In this document: positions 54,889-63,194 of the stretch, in pieces | Layout of the letters: every line of letters starts with the position of its first letter | Position numbering within the stretch: the first letter of the stretch is position 1 | Assembly (NCBI RefSeq): GCF_000337575.1 | Contig: NZ_AOIM01000009.1 | Span: 207,361-271,360 of the forward strand | Direction: 5' to 3' | DNA: 64,000 nucleotides | Origin: Natrialba hulunbeirensis JCM 10989 | Lineage (GTDB): Archaea > Halobacteriota > Halobacteria > Halobacteriales > Natrialbaceae | Notes under the pieces: model-generated | Seen by the model: only the letters and a program-made list of their open reading frames with translations | Database searches by the model: none | What the model was told of the DNA's origin: nothing | Made by a program: the position numbers and the translations under genes

Positions 54889-55287
54889 TCAGGACGTGAT
54901 CGCACGCCGATCTGGCTGGTAACAAAGAACGTACGCTGCGGGGAGAGTGATGACTGCCAGCGCCCCGCCGAAGACGAGGTGGGTGGAGGGGTCCGGTGGC
55001 ACGAGGACCGCAGTCGAGGCATATGCAGCGGTGAAACCGATGCCTATCGTTCCAGCCCAGCGTTCCAGTTGACTCGCCGGTTCGTCTCGATCGGGAAGTC
55101 GCGTTCGGTAGCCGAGATACACGATCGGTGTCACGGGCGGTAATACGAGGGTGAACAATCCCCAGATGAGCCCGTTCGATCCGCGAGCATCGGCATCGAG
55201 ACCGACTGCGTAGGCGAGACAGAATCCAGACAGCACGATTGTGGCGAGTGCAAGGAGGGCAGCGAACGCAAAGGGAGCAGGGGCCAT
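54889..55287 (-). CDS. Four-helix membrane protein
   Basis: A 132-aa membrane protein from ATG 55287 (MAPAPFAFAALLALATIV). Helices at about 5-28, 39-58, 75-95 and 100-122, with a polar RTRLPDRDEPASQLERW loop. The in-frame ATG at 55305 is less favoured. No family is recognised. It lies 130 bp upstream of, and in the same direction as, the phosphohexomutase. Confidence 0.65.
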   Translation of the reverse strand: MAPAPFAFAALLALATIVLSGFCLAYAVGLDADARGSNGLIWGLFTLVLPPVTPIVYLGYRTRLPDRDEPASQLERWAGTIGIGFTAAYASTAVLVPPDPSTHLVFGGALAVITLPAAYVLCYQPDRRAITS

Positions 55288-55438
55288 TGGAGCTCTCCTT
55301 TTCACATATCTTCTGACGGAACAAAACTACACTGGTCCTTCCTGAATGCGTATCGCTTCGCGTTCCATCTGGCCCACAATATCACAGCAGCTTTCCTCAG
55401 TAGGACGACGGCGCGAAACGAGTTCGTACGCCCACTCC

Positions 55439-55456
55439 GCTAAAATATATTTTAGC
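55439..55456. promoter_or_regulatory. 18-bp palindromic promoter element before psmB
   Basis: GCTAAAATATATTTTAGC is a perfect 18-bp palindrome covering the TATA box. Its centre lies about 26 bp before GTG 55473, the normal place for a leaderless start. A dimeric regulator could bind over the TATA box. Confidence 0.6.
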
Positions 55457-55472
55457 TAACATACAACCCGCC

Positions 55473-56225
55473 GTGGCCCGTCGATTCGAACGAACACCAA
55501 TGCATCAGATGGACTCCAGCGAATACATCGAAACCGGCACGACGACGGTCGGGCTCGCCGGCGCGGACGGCGTCGTCCTCGCCGCCGACAGGCGCGCCAG
55601 CCTGGGCGGCCGCTTCGTCACGAATCGCACGGCACGGAAGGTCGTCCCGGTCGACGACCACACCGCACTCACCTTCGCCGGAAGCGTCGGCGAGGCCCAG
55701 TCGTTCGTCCGCCAGTTACGCGCCGAACGCTCGCGCTACGAGCACGCGACCGACCGCTCGCCGTCCGTCGAGACGACGGCCACGGTCGCTGGCGACCTCC
55801 TGCGCAGCGGGCCGTACCAGCACCTCGAACTCGTCCTCGGCGGCACGTTCCCCGAGCCGGCGGTCTATCAGGTCGGTCCCGGCGGCGGCGTGATGGACAC
55901 GCCCTACGCCGCGAGCGGAAGCGGGATGCAACTCGCCTACGGTCGACTCGAGGACGCCTACGAACCGGACCACTCCGTAGATACGCTTCGAGCTCTCGCG
56001 ACGACGGCCATCCGCAATGCAACCGAACGTGACACCGCCAGTGGCGACGGGATGACGATTGCGACGCTCACTCTCGACGGAGACGAACACGAGCATAAAT
56101 ACGAATACGAACGCGAGTTCGAGCAGTTCGAGCAGTTCGAGAGCATCGACGCCGCCGTCACTGCAACCGCAAACGGGACCGGCGATGAATCCGGCACCGA
56201 CGCAGAACCGGGGGTGGCATCGTAA
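55473..56225 (+). CDS. psmB: 20S proteasome beta subunit, probable second copy
   Basis: A 250-aa beta-type subunit. A short propeptide ends G-TTTVGLAG: T23 would be the exposed catalytic threonine after autolysis. The catalytic Asp in VVLAADRRASLGG (~37) and Lys in TARKVVPVDD (~55) are present, and SGSGMQLAYGRLEDAY and RDTASGDGMTIATL complete the active-site set. The C-terminal ~45 residues are an acidic Glu/Phe/Gln-rich tail with tandem FEQ repeats. GTG 55473 is chosen from TATA spacing; ATG 55500 or 55509 are alternatives. It is two bases from an alpha gene, so this looks like an alternative core particle. The usual haloarchaeal psmA and psmB are unlinked; their presence elsewhere cannot be seen here. 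Confidence 0.85.
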   Translation: MARRFERTPMHQMDSSEYIETGTTTVGLAGADGVVLAADRRASLGGRFVTNRTARKVVPVDDHTALTFAGSVGEAQSFVRQLRAERSRYEHATDRSPSVETTATVAGDLLRSGPYQHLELVLGGTFPEPAVYQVGPGGGVMDTPYAASGSGMQLAYGRLEDAYEPDHSVDTLRALATTAIRNATERDTASGDGMTIATLTLDGDEHEHKYEYEREFEQFEQFESIDAAVTATANGTGDESGTDAEPGVAS

Positions 56226-56227
56226 CC

Positions 56228-57049
56228 ATGGACTCGAGTACCACTCGCCAGCAGGCCTACGACCGCGGGCACACGATCTTCTCGCCGGACGGGCGACTCT
56301 ACCAGGTCGAGTACGCCCGCGAGGCGGTCGAACGCGGCTCACCAAGTGTTGGCGTCGTCACCGACAACGGCATCGTCCTCGCCGCGCGAAAGCGCCTCCG
56401 ATCGCCGCTACTCGAGTCCGAGTCGATCGCAAAGATCCACCGGGTCGACGACCACGTCGCGGTCGCCACTGCGGGGCACGCTGCTGATGCGCGGCAGTTG
56501 GTCGAGACGGCTCGGAAGCGCTGTCAGCACCATCGGCTCCGCTATGCTGAGCCGATACCCACAGAGACGCTCGCGGAGGCGATTGCGGACCACATCCAGG
56601 AACAGACGCAGGCTGGTGGAACGCGGCCGTACGGTGCTGCGTTGCTCGTTGCGGGTGTCGACCCTGGAAGCGGAGGTTGCAGTGATGGCGGTAGCGGTAG
56701 TGGAAACGGTAGTAACGCCGCAGGACAACACCCCCAGCCAGCGCTCTACGAGGTCGACCCCGGCGGCACACACTACGGCTGGCGTGCGACCGCGATCGGT
56801 AACGGTACAGCCGACATTAGATCGTTCCTGGAGGGGGAGCTGGCTGACAGCGGTACCAAGGCGGGGATGGGGGAAGACGGCCTCTCGCTCGCACTCGAGT
56901 CCCTCGCCGCTGGAACCGACTCCGAGACCGACACCGAACTCTCAGCCGAGACAGTCGATGCACTCGTGCTCACCCCCGATACCGTAGCTGATCGGGCAGG
57001 CACTGTCGGCGAAAAGCAGCTTGCAGCAGAACTCGGGGGACTCGAGTAG
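56228..57049 (+). CDS. psmA: 20S proteasome alpha subunit, probable second copy
   Basis: A 273-aa alpha-type subunit. The alpha signature is clear: YDRGHTIFSPDGRLYQVEYAREAVERGSPS (~11-40, including gate-forming residues), KIHRVDDHVAVATAGHAADARQLVE (~70-95). It lacks an N-terminal Thr nucleophile, as alpha subunits do. A Gly/Ser-rich insert (~150-172, GSGGCSDGGSGSGNGSNAAG) and a long acidic C-terminus distinguish it from housekeeping PsmA. It forms a tight beta-alpha pair with the gene before it. Confidence 0.87.
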   Translation: MDSSTTRQQAYDRGHTIFSPDGRLYQVEYAREAVERGSPSVGVVTDNGIVLAARKRLRSPLLESESIAKIHRVDDHVAVATAGHAADARQLVETARKRCQHHRLRYAEPIPTETLAEAIADHIQEQTQAGGTRPYGAALLVAGVDPGSGGCSDGGSGSGNGSNAAGQHPQPALYEVDPGGTHYGWRATAIGNGTADIRSFLEGELADSGTKAGMGEDGLSLALESLAAGTDSETDTELSAETVDALVLTPDTVADRAGTVGEKQLAAELGGLE

Positions 57050-57060
57050 CGCCGGGTTCG

Positions 57061-58194
57061 CTACTGGGCAGCCGTCTCGGCTGCATCGTCCGTCTCGTGT
57101 GTCCCGACTGTTTCGTCTGCCTCGGTAGTCTCCGTGGTCTCGACGGCCTCGTCACCCTCGTCTGCGGCGTCGGCCTCGGTGGTCTCAGACACCGACGCTC
57201 GCTGCGTCTCGACCACGTTCAATCGCTCGTCGACGTACAGCGCGAGCACGTCGTCCTCGAGTTCGACGACGACGCGGACGGCGAGCGGGTCCTCGGAGAG
57301 CACCGTCTCGGCCCACTCGTGGCCGACGTTCCAGAGCGGGCGCTCGCTGACAGCCTGCCCGTGTTCGTAGTAGAACGAGACGACGGCCGGATGGGAAAGC
57401 AGCGAGAGCGCGACGGGCGACCGGAGCGTCGTACCACAACATGAGCAGGTAAACTCGGCCTGAAGGTGTATGGCGTGTTCTGCGGGGAGCAGGTCGTCTG
57501 TCGCCGGCGACGGCCGCACGAGTCTGGCGTCGACCTCGCCGCTGCAGGCCGGACAGACCCCGTCGCGCACGAGCGACAGCCGGTGTCTGTGGTAGCGGTC
57601 GAAGGCCGCGGGGAACGATTCGCCGTGGGACTCGAGTCCGGCCGGCGGGAGGTCGAGTCGGAGCAGACGGCGTTCGCAGTGCCCGCAGGCGACGGTAACC
57701 CGGTTGTCGCTGGCCCGGGCGGTGAGCGCGTCGTGCTCGCAGAACGGGCAGTCGTCCTCGAGCGGGACCGGCGGGTGATCGACGCGCTGGGTGTACGTGC
57801 CGGTCGCGATGGCGCGTGCGATCTGCTCGCCGGCGTAGGTGAGTTCGTAGCCCTCGTTGGTACCATCGGTATCGGCGTCAGCGTCGGCCGACGACTCGGC
57901 GCTCACCTTCCGGAGATACGGCCCCACGAGTTCGTCCAGATGATAGGCAAACCCCGCGGAGGTCTCGACATCCGAGGCCTCGAACAGCATCGAAAAGGAC
58001 GGGTGCGCCCGATCTGACTCGCTGTCGCGCTCACCTGCGTCCGCGCCGACACCGTCCGTCCACTCGAGCATCGTCTCGAGTATCCCCATCCTGACCTCGT
58101 TGCCGAGCGCCTGGAAGGCGTCGCTTGGATCGGAGACGCGGTCGCTCGGCTCGGGCGCGGCGACGGGCGGGTCCTCGCCGTCCTCCGTGGACAT
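57061..58194 (-). CDS. ArsR-like winged-helix protein with zinc-ribbon domains (DUF7351-like)
   Basis: A 377-aa protein from ATG 58194. An N-terminal winged helix (DAFQALGNEVRMGILETMLEW, ~22-42; then SFSMLFEASDVETSAGFAYHLDELVGPYLRK) is followed by zinc-binding Cys pairs: CPFCEHD...CGHCERR (~150-178), CPACSG (~215) and CSCCG (~250). The C-terminus is a very acidic Thr/Glu/Asp tract. The combination is common in haloarchaeal regulators; the DUF name is from memory. It converges on psmA with an 11-bp gap. Confidence 0.8.
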   Translation of the reverse strand: MSTEDGEDPPVAAPEPSDRVSDPSDAFQALGNEVRMGILETMLEWTDGVGADAGERDSESDRAHPSFSMLFEASDVETSAGFAYHLDELVGPYLRKVSAESSADADADTDGTNEGYELTYAGEQIARAIATGTYTQRVDHPPVPLEDDCPFCEHDALTARASDNRVTVACGHCERRLLRLDLPPAGLESHGESFPAAFDRYHRHRLSLVRDGVCPACSGEVDARLVRPSPATDDLLPAEHAIHLQAEFTCSCCGTTLRSPVALSLLSHPAVVSFYYEHGQAVSERPLWNVGHEWAETVLSEDPLAVRVVVELEDDVLALYVDERLNVVETQRASVSETTEADAADEGDEAVETTETTEADETVGTHETDDAAETAAQ

Positions 58195-58242
58195 GGCCGC
58201 CAATTCGTGGCGGACGAAAAAGTACGTTTGGCTAGACTGGCG

Positions 58243-58791
58243 CTATACCTGCCGCTTCTCCTTCTGCACCACGCGCACGTTTTCGATTCCCGTCTCGGGG
58301 TACTGGCCGTCGGCGTCCTTCTCGACGGCCTTCACCATATCCCAGACGACGTTGAGTCCGGTCGTGACGCCCTCGAGTGCCTCCATCTCACAGCCGGTCT
58401 TGCCCGTCGTCTCGACCGCGACCTTGCACTCGACGCGGTCCTCGGTCAGCGAGAAGTCGGTGTCGACGTTCGTGATCGGAATCTGGTGGCACATCGGGAT
58501 CGTCTCCCAGGTGTGTTTGACGGCCTGCACCGCGCCGATTCGGGCCGTCGCGAGCACGTCGCCTTTGCCAATCTCGTCCGAACGAATGGCCTCGACTGTC
58601 GATTCCTGCAGGCGGATCTCGCCCGCCGCGACGGCCCGGCGTTTGCTGTCTGGCTTGTCGCCGACGTCGACCATCTGTACGTCGCCGTCGTCTGTGGTGT
58701 GGGTGAGGTCCTCGGCGGTGGCGTCGGCGTCCATCTCCGCTCCACTGTTGTCCCCGTTCCCCCCGTCCGTCGAAATCGGCTTGTCGCTCAT
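58243..58791 (-). CDS. moaC: Cyclic pyranopterin monophosphate synthase MoaC
   Basis: A 182-aa enzyme of molybdenum cofactor synthesis, converting the MoaA product to cPMP. The core starts at VQMVDVGDKPDSKRRAVAAGEI (~38), then GDVLATARIGAVQAVKHTWETIPMCHQIPI (~78-107, with the active-site MCHQIP), TTGKTGCEMEALEGVTTGLNVVWDMVKA (~128-155). The N-terminal ~35 residues are acidic. Its ATG shares one base with the nnrDE stop (TGATG), so the two are probably translationally coupled. Confidence 0.92.
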   Translation of the reverse strand: MSDKPISTDGGNGDNSGAEMDADATAEDLTHTTDDGDVQMVDVGDKPDSKRRAVAAGEIRLQESTVEAIRSDEIGKGDVLATARIGAVQAVKHTWETIPMCHQIPITNVDTDFSLTEDRVECKVAVETTGKTGCEMEALEGVTTGLNVVWDMVKAVEKDADGQYPETGIENVRVVQKEKRQV

Positions 58792-60239
58792 CAGTTCTCA
58801 CTCCCCTCACTCTCACACAGCACCTTGGAGATTTCCTCGAGTACCTCCGAGGCGAGATAGCCGAATCCGTCGGCCGCCGCGAGTCGTTCGCCGGCGAGTC
58901 CGTTGACCTGCGCGGCCGCGGCGGCCGCGTCCAGTGGCTCGGCGTGCTCCAGTAACGCGGCGACGATGCCGGTGAGCACGTCGCCCGTCCCGCCGACTTT
59001 CATGCCCGCCGTCCCCGAGCGACTGAGCCGCGTTCGCTCGCCGTCGGTGATTACGTCCGTCGCCCCCTTCGCGAGGAGGACGTCAACGTGGTCCAGCTCC
59101 GCTGTGAACGCCTCGATCTCGTCTGCAGCCTCCTGCAGGTCGTCCACGTCGGGGCCACCCATCCCTGCGAGTTCGCGCCGGTTTGGCGTACAGACCAGGG
59201 TCGCCTCAGTGTCGAGGTCCGGCACCGTCTCGAGTGCGTCCGCGTCGACGACCGCGGGGCCGGTGTAGGAGGTGAGAAACTGGCGGGCGGCCTCGAGCGT
59301 CTCATCTGCGGTGCCGAGTCCGGGACCGAGGATCACCACGTCGTCGTACCGTTCGGCGGTGTCGACGAGGTCGCTGACCTGATCGGGTGTGAGGATTTCG
59401 CTCTCGTAGGGCTGGACGATCAGGTCCTCCGCGTAGCTCTGGATCTCGCCGGAAACAGTGTCGGGTGCCGCGACGAACGAGAGTTCCATGCTGGCTCGGA
59501 GGGCGGACTGGGCGGCGAGCGCCGGCGCGCCGGTGTAGGGGCCGCCGCCGATGACGAACGCCCGGCCGGTCCGGTCGTCGGGGCGCGCGAGGTGTACGTC
59601 GCCGGGGCCGACGAACTGCTCGGCGGCCGTCGGAATCCCGATGTCCGCGACGGTCACGTCGGCGTCGAGGTCGTCCAGACCGGGTTTGGTGTCGTGGAAG
59701 GTGACGATGTGGTCGGCTTCGACGGCGTTGGAGGCGAGCGGGCTGTCTCCTCTAGCGTTGGCGTCGAAACCGGACGGGACGTCCACCGAGACAACGGTCG
59801 CGTCGGTGTCGTTGATCGCCCGCGCCGCGGTGGCTGCAGGCTCGCGGAGGTCGCCGCTGATCCCCGTGCCGAGCATCGCGTCGACGATTACGTCGCAGTC
59901 GGGGAGGGCGAAACTCCGGGAGTCGGTCACCTCGCGCGTGTCGTAGCCTGCCTGCTGGAGTGCGTCCCAGTTCTCGCGAGCGATTTCGGTGCCGATGGTC
60001 TCCGCGCGACCGAGCAGGAACGTTCGTACGTCATAGTCGTCCAGAAAGCGCGCAGCGACGAACGCATCCCCGCCGTTGTTTCCGCGGCCGGCGGCGATTG
60101 CGATGGTCGCGTCCGGCTCCGTGACTTCCTGGACCGTGCGGGCGATGGCGTTCCCACTCGACTCCATGAGCTGCTTTTGCGGGACGCCGAGCGCCGCGGC
60201 GTTCGCGTCGACGGCGGCCATCCGTTCGCCTGTAATCAT
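58791..60239 (-). CDS. nnrDE: Bifunctional NAD(P)HX epimerase/dehydratase (NnrDE type)
   Basis: A 482-aa enzyme that repairs hydrated NAD(P)H. The N-terminal YjeF_N epimerase domain (1-~215): MITGERMAAVDANAAALGV, IAAGRGNNGGDAFVAARFL (~50-68) and the VDAMLGTGISGDLR block. The C-terminal dehydratase domain (~225-480, ribokinase-like): VIGGGPYTGAPALAAQ, VVILGPGLGT (~300), CTPNRRELAGM (~345) and GTAGMKVGGTGDVLTGIVAALL (~405-425). The IS200-type element ends about 6 bp before its start, so its upstream region has been replaced. Confidence 0.93.
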   Translation of the reverse strand: MITGERMAAVDANAAALGVPQKQLMESSGNAIARTVQEVTEPDATIAIAAGRGNNGGDAFVAARFLDDYDVRTFLLGRAETIGTEIARENWDALQQAGYDTREVTDSRSFALPDCDVIVDAMLGTGISGDLREPAATAARAINDTDATVVSVDVPSGFDANARGDSPLASNAVEADHIVTFHDTKPGLDDLDADVTVADIGIPTAAEQFVGPGDVHLARPDDRTGRAFVIGGGPYTGAPALAAQSALRASMELSFVAAPDTVSGEIQSYAEDLIVQPYESEILTPDQVSDLVDTAERYDDVVILGPGLGTADETLEAARQFLTSYTGPAVVDADALETVPDLDTEATLVCTPNRRELAGMGGPDVDDLQEAADEIEAFTAELDHVDVLLAKGATDVITDGERTRLSRSGTAGMKVGGTGDVLTGIVAALLEHAEPLDAAAAAAQVNGLAGERLAAADGFGYLASEVLEEISKVLCESEGSEN

Positions 60240-60312
60240 CTTGCGGTAGCGAGGAAACCCCGTCCCTTGGGGCGGGGAGAAATCGCGTTCGTTCGTGTCT
60301 CAACTCGCCCTG

Positions 60313-60447
60313 TTACGACTCCCCGGTGTCCAACGCTTCCGCGCCTTCGAGCATCAGCCCCTTCCAAGTGTAGCCGCGCTTGTCTTTGATTTCTTTCAAC
60401 CGCTCGTACTGTTCGTCGTCTACTTCGAATCGGATTGATTTGCTCAC
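60313..60447 (-). CDS. 44-aa protein divergent from tnpB
   Basis: Starts with GTG 60447 (an in-frame TAA lies three codons upstream) and ends TAA at 60313. The protein reads SKSIRFEVDDEQYERLKEIK then DKRGYTWKGLMLEGAEAL. The first strand and helix pattern resembles ribbon-helix-helix DNA-binding proteins. Being within the element and divergent from tnpB by 57 bases, it may regulate tnpB. The function is inferred from shape and position only. Confidence 0.55.
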   Translation of the reverse strand: MSKSIRFEVDDEQYERLKEIKDKRGYTWKGLMLEGAEALDTGES

Positions 60448-60504
60448 ACATGTTTATCGTATACGTGCAATTTATGTGCATCGGTTGTGTAGACTGTACT
60501 GCGA

Positions 60505-61746
60505 ATGGCTGCTGAAACGACCGCCACAAAAACGCTCGAAGCCACGCTCGCTCCGCCCACTACGGGCAAAGAGCAACGGCTCGAACGTACCGTGGCGACC
60601 TACCGCCGTGCTCTCGAGAACGCCTTCGAGAGTGGCGCGGATACACAGTCGGCGGTCAACGATGTCGTCACGTCGTACACGCTCACCTCCTACGCCAAGG
60701 ACGCGCTCAAGAGCTACGTCCCGCAACTCCGTCGGACGTACAACGCGTCGGAAATCGAGGACGACCACCCGGTTCGATTCACGAACCGTGGTTTTCGTCT
60801 CGACCACTCCAATGAACGCGAACACGAGTTCTGCTGGCGCGTTCCGCAGGCCGGACGTGGCAACGCCTTCTGGATTCCACTTCGGATCAATCCCGAGCAG
60901 GAATCGCTCTGGTTCGACTTGTTCGACGAGGACACAACGGTCGGCGAGTTCCGACTGCAACAGCACCGAACGAACTGGGTGCTGCACGTCACTGTCGAGT
61001 ACGAGATTGACGAACCAGAGACGCCGGACGACCCGACTCTGATTGGCTACGATATCGGCGAGTCCAAGCTTCTGACGGGCTGTGCCTGTCAGAACGACAC
61101 TCCGACCCAACCGTACATCTACGACGGCGGGCGTGCGAGAGCACTCCGCAAGGAGATGTACACGACCCTGAAACGCCTTCAGGAACGTGACGCCGCCGAC
61201 TGGCGCGTGGACGAACGCTTCGACCACTACCAGAACGCCTTGACGGACATCGTCGAGAAGGCGTCTCGAGAAGCCGTCGAGTACGCCACACAGTTCGAGA
61301 ATCCGGTGTTGGTGATGGAGGACTTGACGTACATCCGCGAGAACTTGGACTACGGCAAGTACATGAACCGGCGGTTGCACTCGTGGGCGTTCGCCCGCCT
61401 CACCGACCGCATCGAGGACAAGGCCCTCGAAGCCGGTATCCCGGTCGAGTTCGTGAATCCGCGCTACACGTCCCAGACGTGCCACGCGTGCGGACACATC
61501 GGCCGTCGTGGGTCGCAAGCCGAGTTCAAGTGTACGAACGCGGAGTGTTGGGTGACAGAGTATCAAGCGGACATCAACGCGGCTGCGAATATCGCTGGTC
61601 GCTTTAATCCGTGGGGAGAGAGTGTTCCCTGGAAACCGGAACGCGATGACTCGCCACGGAATGGGAGCCGTTGTGACACGGCCACAGGACACCGCACGCC
61701 GAGTCGGCAATCCCGACAGACGACGCTTGCGGCCTTCGAGTCCTGA
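60505..61746 (+). CDS. tnpB: TnpB, RNA-guided nuclease of an IS200/IS605-type element
   Basis: A 413-aa TnpB (Cas12 ancestor type). RuvC-like residues: Asp in LIGYDIGESKLL (~185), Glu in VLVMEDLTYIRE (~270), Asp in EYQADINAAANIAGR (~355). A zinc finger with CxxC pairs SQTCHACGHIG and FKCTNAECW (~325-350) is intact. The N-terminal REC/helical part and a Ser/Arg-rich tail are normal. All catalytic residues are present, so it may be active with a guide RNA from the right-end region. TnpA is absent, so movement would need a transposase in trans. Confidence 0.93.
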   Translation: MAAETTATKTLEATLAPPTTGKEQRLERTVATYRRALENAFESGADTQSAVNDVVTSYTLTSYAKDALKSYVPQLRRTYNASEIEDDHPVRFTNRGFRLDHSNEREHEFCWRVPQAGRGNAFWIPLRINPEQESLWFDLFDEDTTVGEFRLQQHRTNWVLHVTVEYEIDEPETPDDPTLIGYDIGESKLLTGCACQNDTPTQPYIYDGGRARALRKEMYTTLKRLQERDAADWRVDERFDHYQNALTDIVEKASREAVEYATQFENPVLVMEDLTYIRENLDYGKYMNRRLHSWAFARLTDRIEDKALEAGIPVEFVNPRYTSQTCHACGHIGRRGSQAEFKCTNAECWVTEYQADINAAANIAGRFNPWGESVPWKPERDDSPRNGSRCDTATGHRTPSRQSRQTTLAAFES

Positions 61747-61887
61747 AACCTCCCTCGACGCGAGGCTTCCCTTGTAGGAAGCCCCGCCGTTTACGGCGGG
61801 CGAGGATGTCACACGCGAGCGTTCGACGGGCCAGCCGTTGAAGATTGCGGACGATAGCCTCAACACCCTCGAACACCTACGCCCGTC

Positions 61888-62391
61888 GTGAACGTCTTCT
61901 GGCTCGACGAGGACCCGCGGCTCGCAGCGCGCTATCACTGCGACCAGCACGTCAACAAGCTGCTATTAGAGGCCGCACAGGTTCTCTGCACGGCGGCCCG
62001 GGAGAACGGCTACGAGGCCGAGTTCCTCTACCAGCCGACGCACGTCAGCCACCCCGTCACCGAGTGGGCGACCGAATCGCGGGCGAACTGGCTCCGCCTG
62101 CGCGAGCACGCTGAAGCGCTCAACGCCGAGTTCACCGAGCGCTACGAGAAAGACGAGGGCGAGAACCACGCAAGCTGGGAGGTCATCGACCAGATCGACC
62201 CCGACCTGATCGACTTCCCATCCACGGAGCCGACGCCGCGACCCCAGACCATGCCCGACAAGTACAAGCGGCCGGGTGACCCCGTCGCGGCCTACCGCGC
62301 CTACTACGCCGGCGAGAAGGCCGAGTTCGCAAACTGGGAGTACACCGAGGAGCCGCCGTGGCTCGCGGAGTATCTGGTCGAAACGGTCTGA
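61888..62391 (+). CDS. Phage-type conserved protein of unknown function
   Basis: A 167-aa soluble protein (GTG 61888, MNVFWLDEDPRLAARYHCDQ). Landmarks: CDQHVNKLLLEAAQVLCTAAR (~19-39), YQPTHVSHPVTEWATESRANWLRL (~51-74), AYRAYYAGEKAEFANWEY. The pattern DxHxxKLxLExxQxLCTA...HPxxxW...N matches a family I recall mainly from phage genomes; database entries sometimes call it a DNA glycosylase or endonuclease, but I see no proof. It lies just right of the IS element and may share its promoter region with the original nnrDE upstream. Confidence 0.65.
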   Translation: MNVFWLDEDPRLAARYHCDQHVNKLLLEAAQVLCTAARENGYEAEFLYQPTHVSHPVTEWATESRANWLRLREHAEALNAEFTERYEKDEGENHASWEVIDQIDPDLIDFPSTEPTPRPQTMPDKYKRPGDPVAAYRAYYAGEKAEFANWEYTEEPPWLAEYLVETV

Positions 62392-62417
62392 GAACACACA
62401 AAGCGGCCGGCCAACCG

Positions 62418-62705
62418 TCAGTATCGAATCTCGAACCCACTCTCGCCCTCGGGGTCCTCGAACTCGGCCTCGACAGCCTCGACTTCCGCCGCCGGACTTC
62501 CCGTGTGACACCACTCGATCATCGACTCGACGGCCTCGTCGGGGCCCTCGAAGATCGCTTCGACACGACCGTCGTCGAGATTCCGCACCCAGCCGTCGAC
62601 GCCCTTTTCCTGGGCCGTATCGCGGGTATTCGCCCGGTAGTAGACGCCCTGCACGGTTCCCGAAACGAACACGTGTGCACGCGTTCGGTCTGACTCGTCT
62701 GCCAT
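62418..62705 (-). CDS. acyP: Acylphosphatase
   Basis: A 95-aa enzyme hydrolysing carboxyl-phosphate bonds. The signature VFVSGTVQGVYYRANTRDTA (~13-31) contains the catalytic Arg, and GWVRNLDDGRVEAIFEG (~38-54) holds the catalytic Asn. Length is normal for the family. The start ATG 62705 fits. Monocistronic. Confidence 0.95.
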   Translation of the reverse strand: MADESDRTRAHVFVSGTVQGVYYRANTRDTAQEKGVDGWVRNLDDGRVEAIFEGPDEAVESMIEWCHTGSPAAEVEAVEAEFEDPEGESGFEIRY

Positions 62706-62773
62706 ACCCGATCACTCGAGTGCGACCGGCAAAAATCCCGGCCTCGGCGCGCCAGCGTCCGTCACACTCTGGG

Positions 62774-63097
62774 TTACTCCCCACGCTCGAATCGTCGCGA
62801 CCCGACGATCAGCCAGCCGGTGAGTGCGAATACCACAACCAGAAACCCGATCCAGGCAGCGTCGGTTACCGCGCTGTCAGCCGGCTGGGTGTACTCGAGT
62901 ACCGCGAGCACGACCAGTAGCCCGGCGACGACGAGGGCGTTCGTGCCGACGAACGAGGCGAGTCCTTCTTCGTCAGTGACGGTATCGGGGTCGTAGCCGG
63001 CGATGAGTTCGACGTGGCCGAAGTATTTGATCGCGATACCGAGTCCGCCGACGAAGATGGCGCTGGAGAGCAGGATGGCGGCTGCGGGGCCGTTCAT
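62774..63097 (-). CDS. DUF3784-like membrane protein
   Basis: A 107-aa protein with three hydrophobic helices: AAAILLSSAIFVGGLGIAI (~5-23), TNALVVAGLLVVLAVLEY (~52-69) and AAWIGFLVVVFALTGWLIVG (~80-99). The middle loop is KYFGHVELIAGYDPDTVTDE, where LIAGYD resembles the DUF3784 core. Function unknown. Confidence 0.65.
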   Translation of the reverse strand: MNGPAAAILLSSAIFVGGLGIAIKYFGHVELIAGYDPDTVTDEEGLASFVGTNALVVAGLLVVLAVLEYTQPADSAVTDAAWIGFLVVVFALTGWLIVGSRRFERGE

Positions 63098-63194
63098 ACG
63101 TACATAGTGGCAGTGTGTCTACAAATAAGTGCCCGACGAGTTCCGTTGGTTCGATCGATCATCGCGAGCGGAGGAGTCTGGATCGGACTCGAGT

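Larger units (their letters stand above)
60245..61812 (+). mobile_element. IS200/IS605-type element carrying only tnpB (IS1341-like)
   Basis: Element ends are placed from terminal hairpins: left, AACCCCGTCCCTTGGGGCGGGG (arms CCCC(G)/GGGG, about 60255-60276); right, GCCCCGCCGTTTACGGCGGGC plus GAGGATGTCAC (about 61783-61812). No tnpA is present. Inside are tnpB on the plus strand and a divergent 44-aa gene. The exact ends are estimates. The left end lies within about 6 bp of the nnrDE start codon, and the original 5' region of that operon now lies past the right end. Confidence 0.75.

Noticed and set aside
60472..61950. A 492-codon minus-strand frame through the IS element
   Set aside because: Antisense to tnpB and crossing the element end; not a gene.
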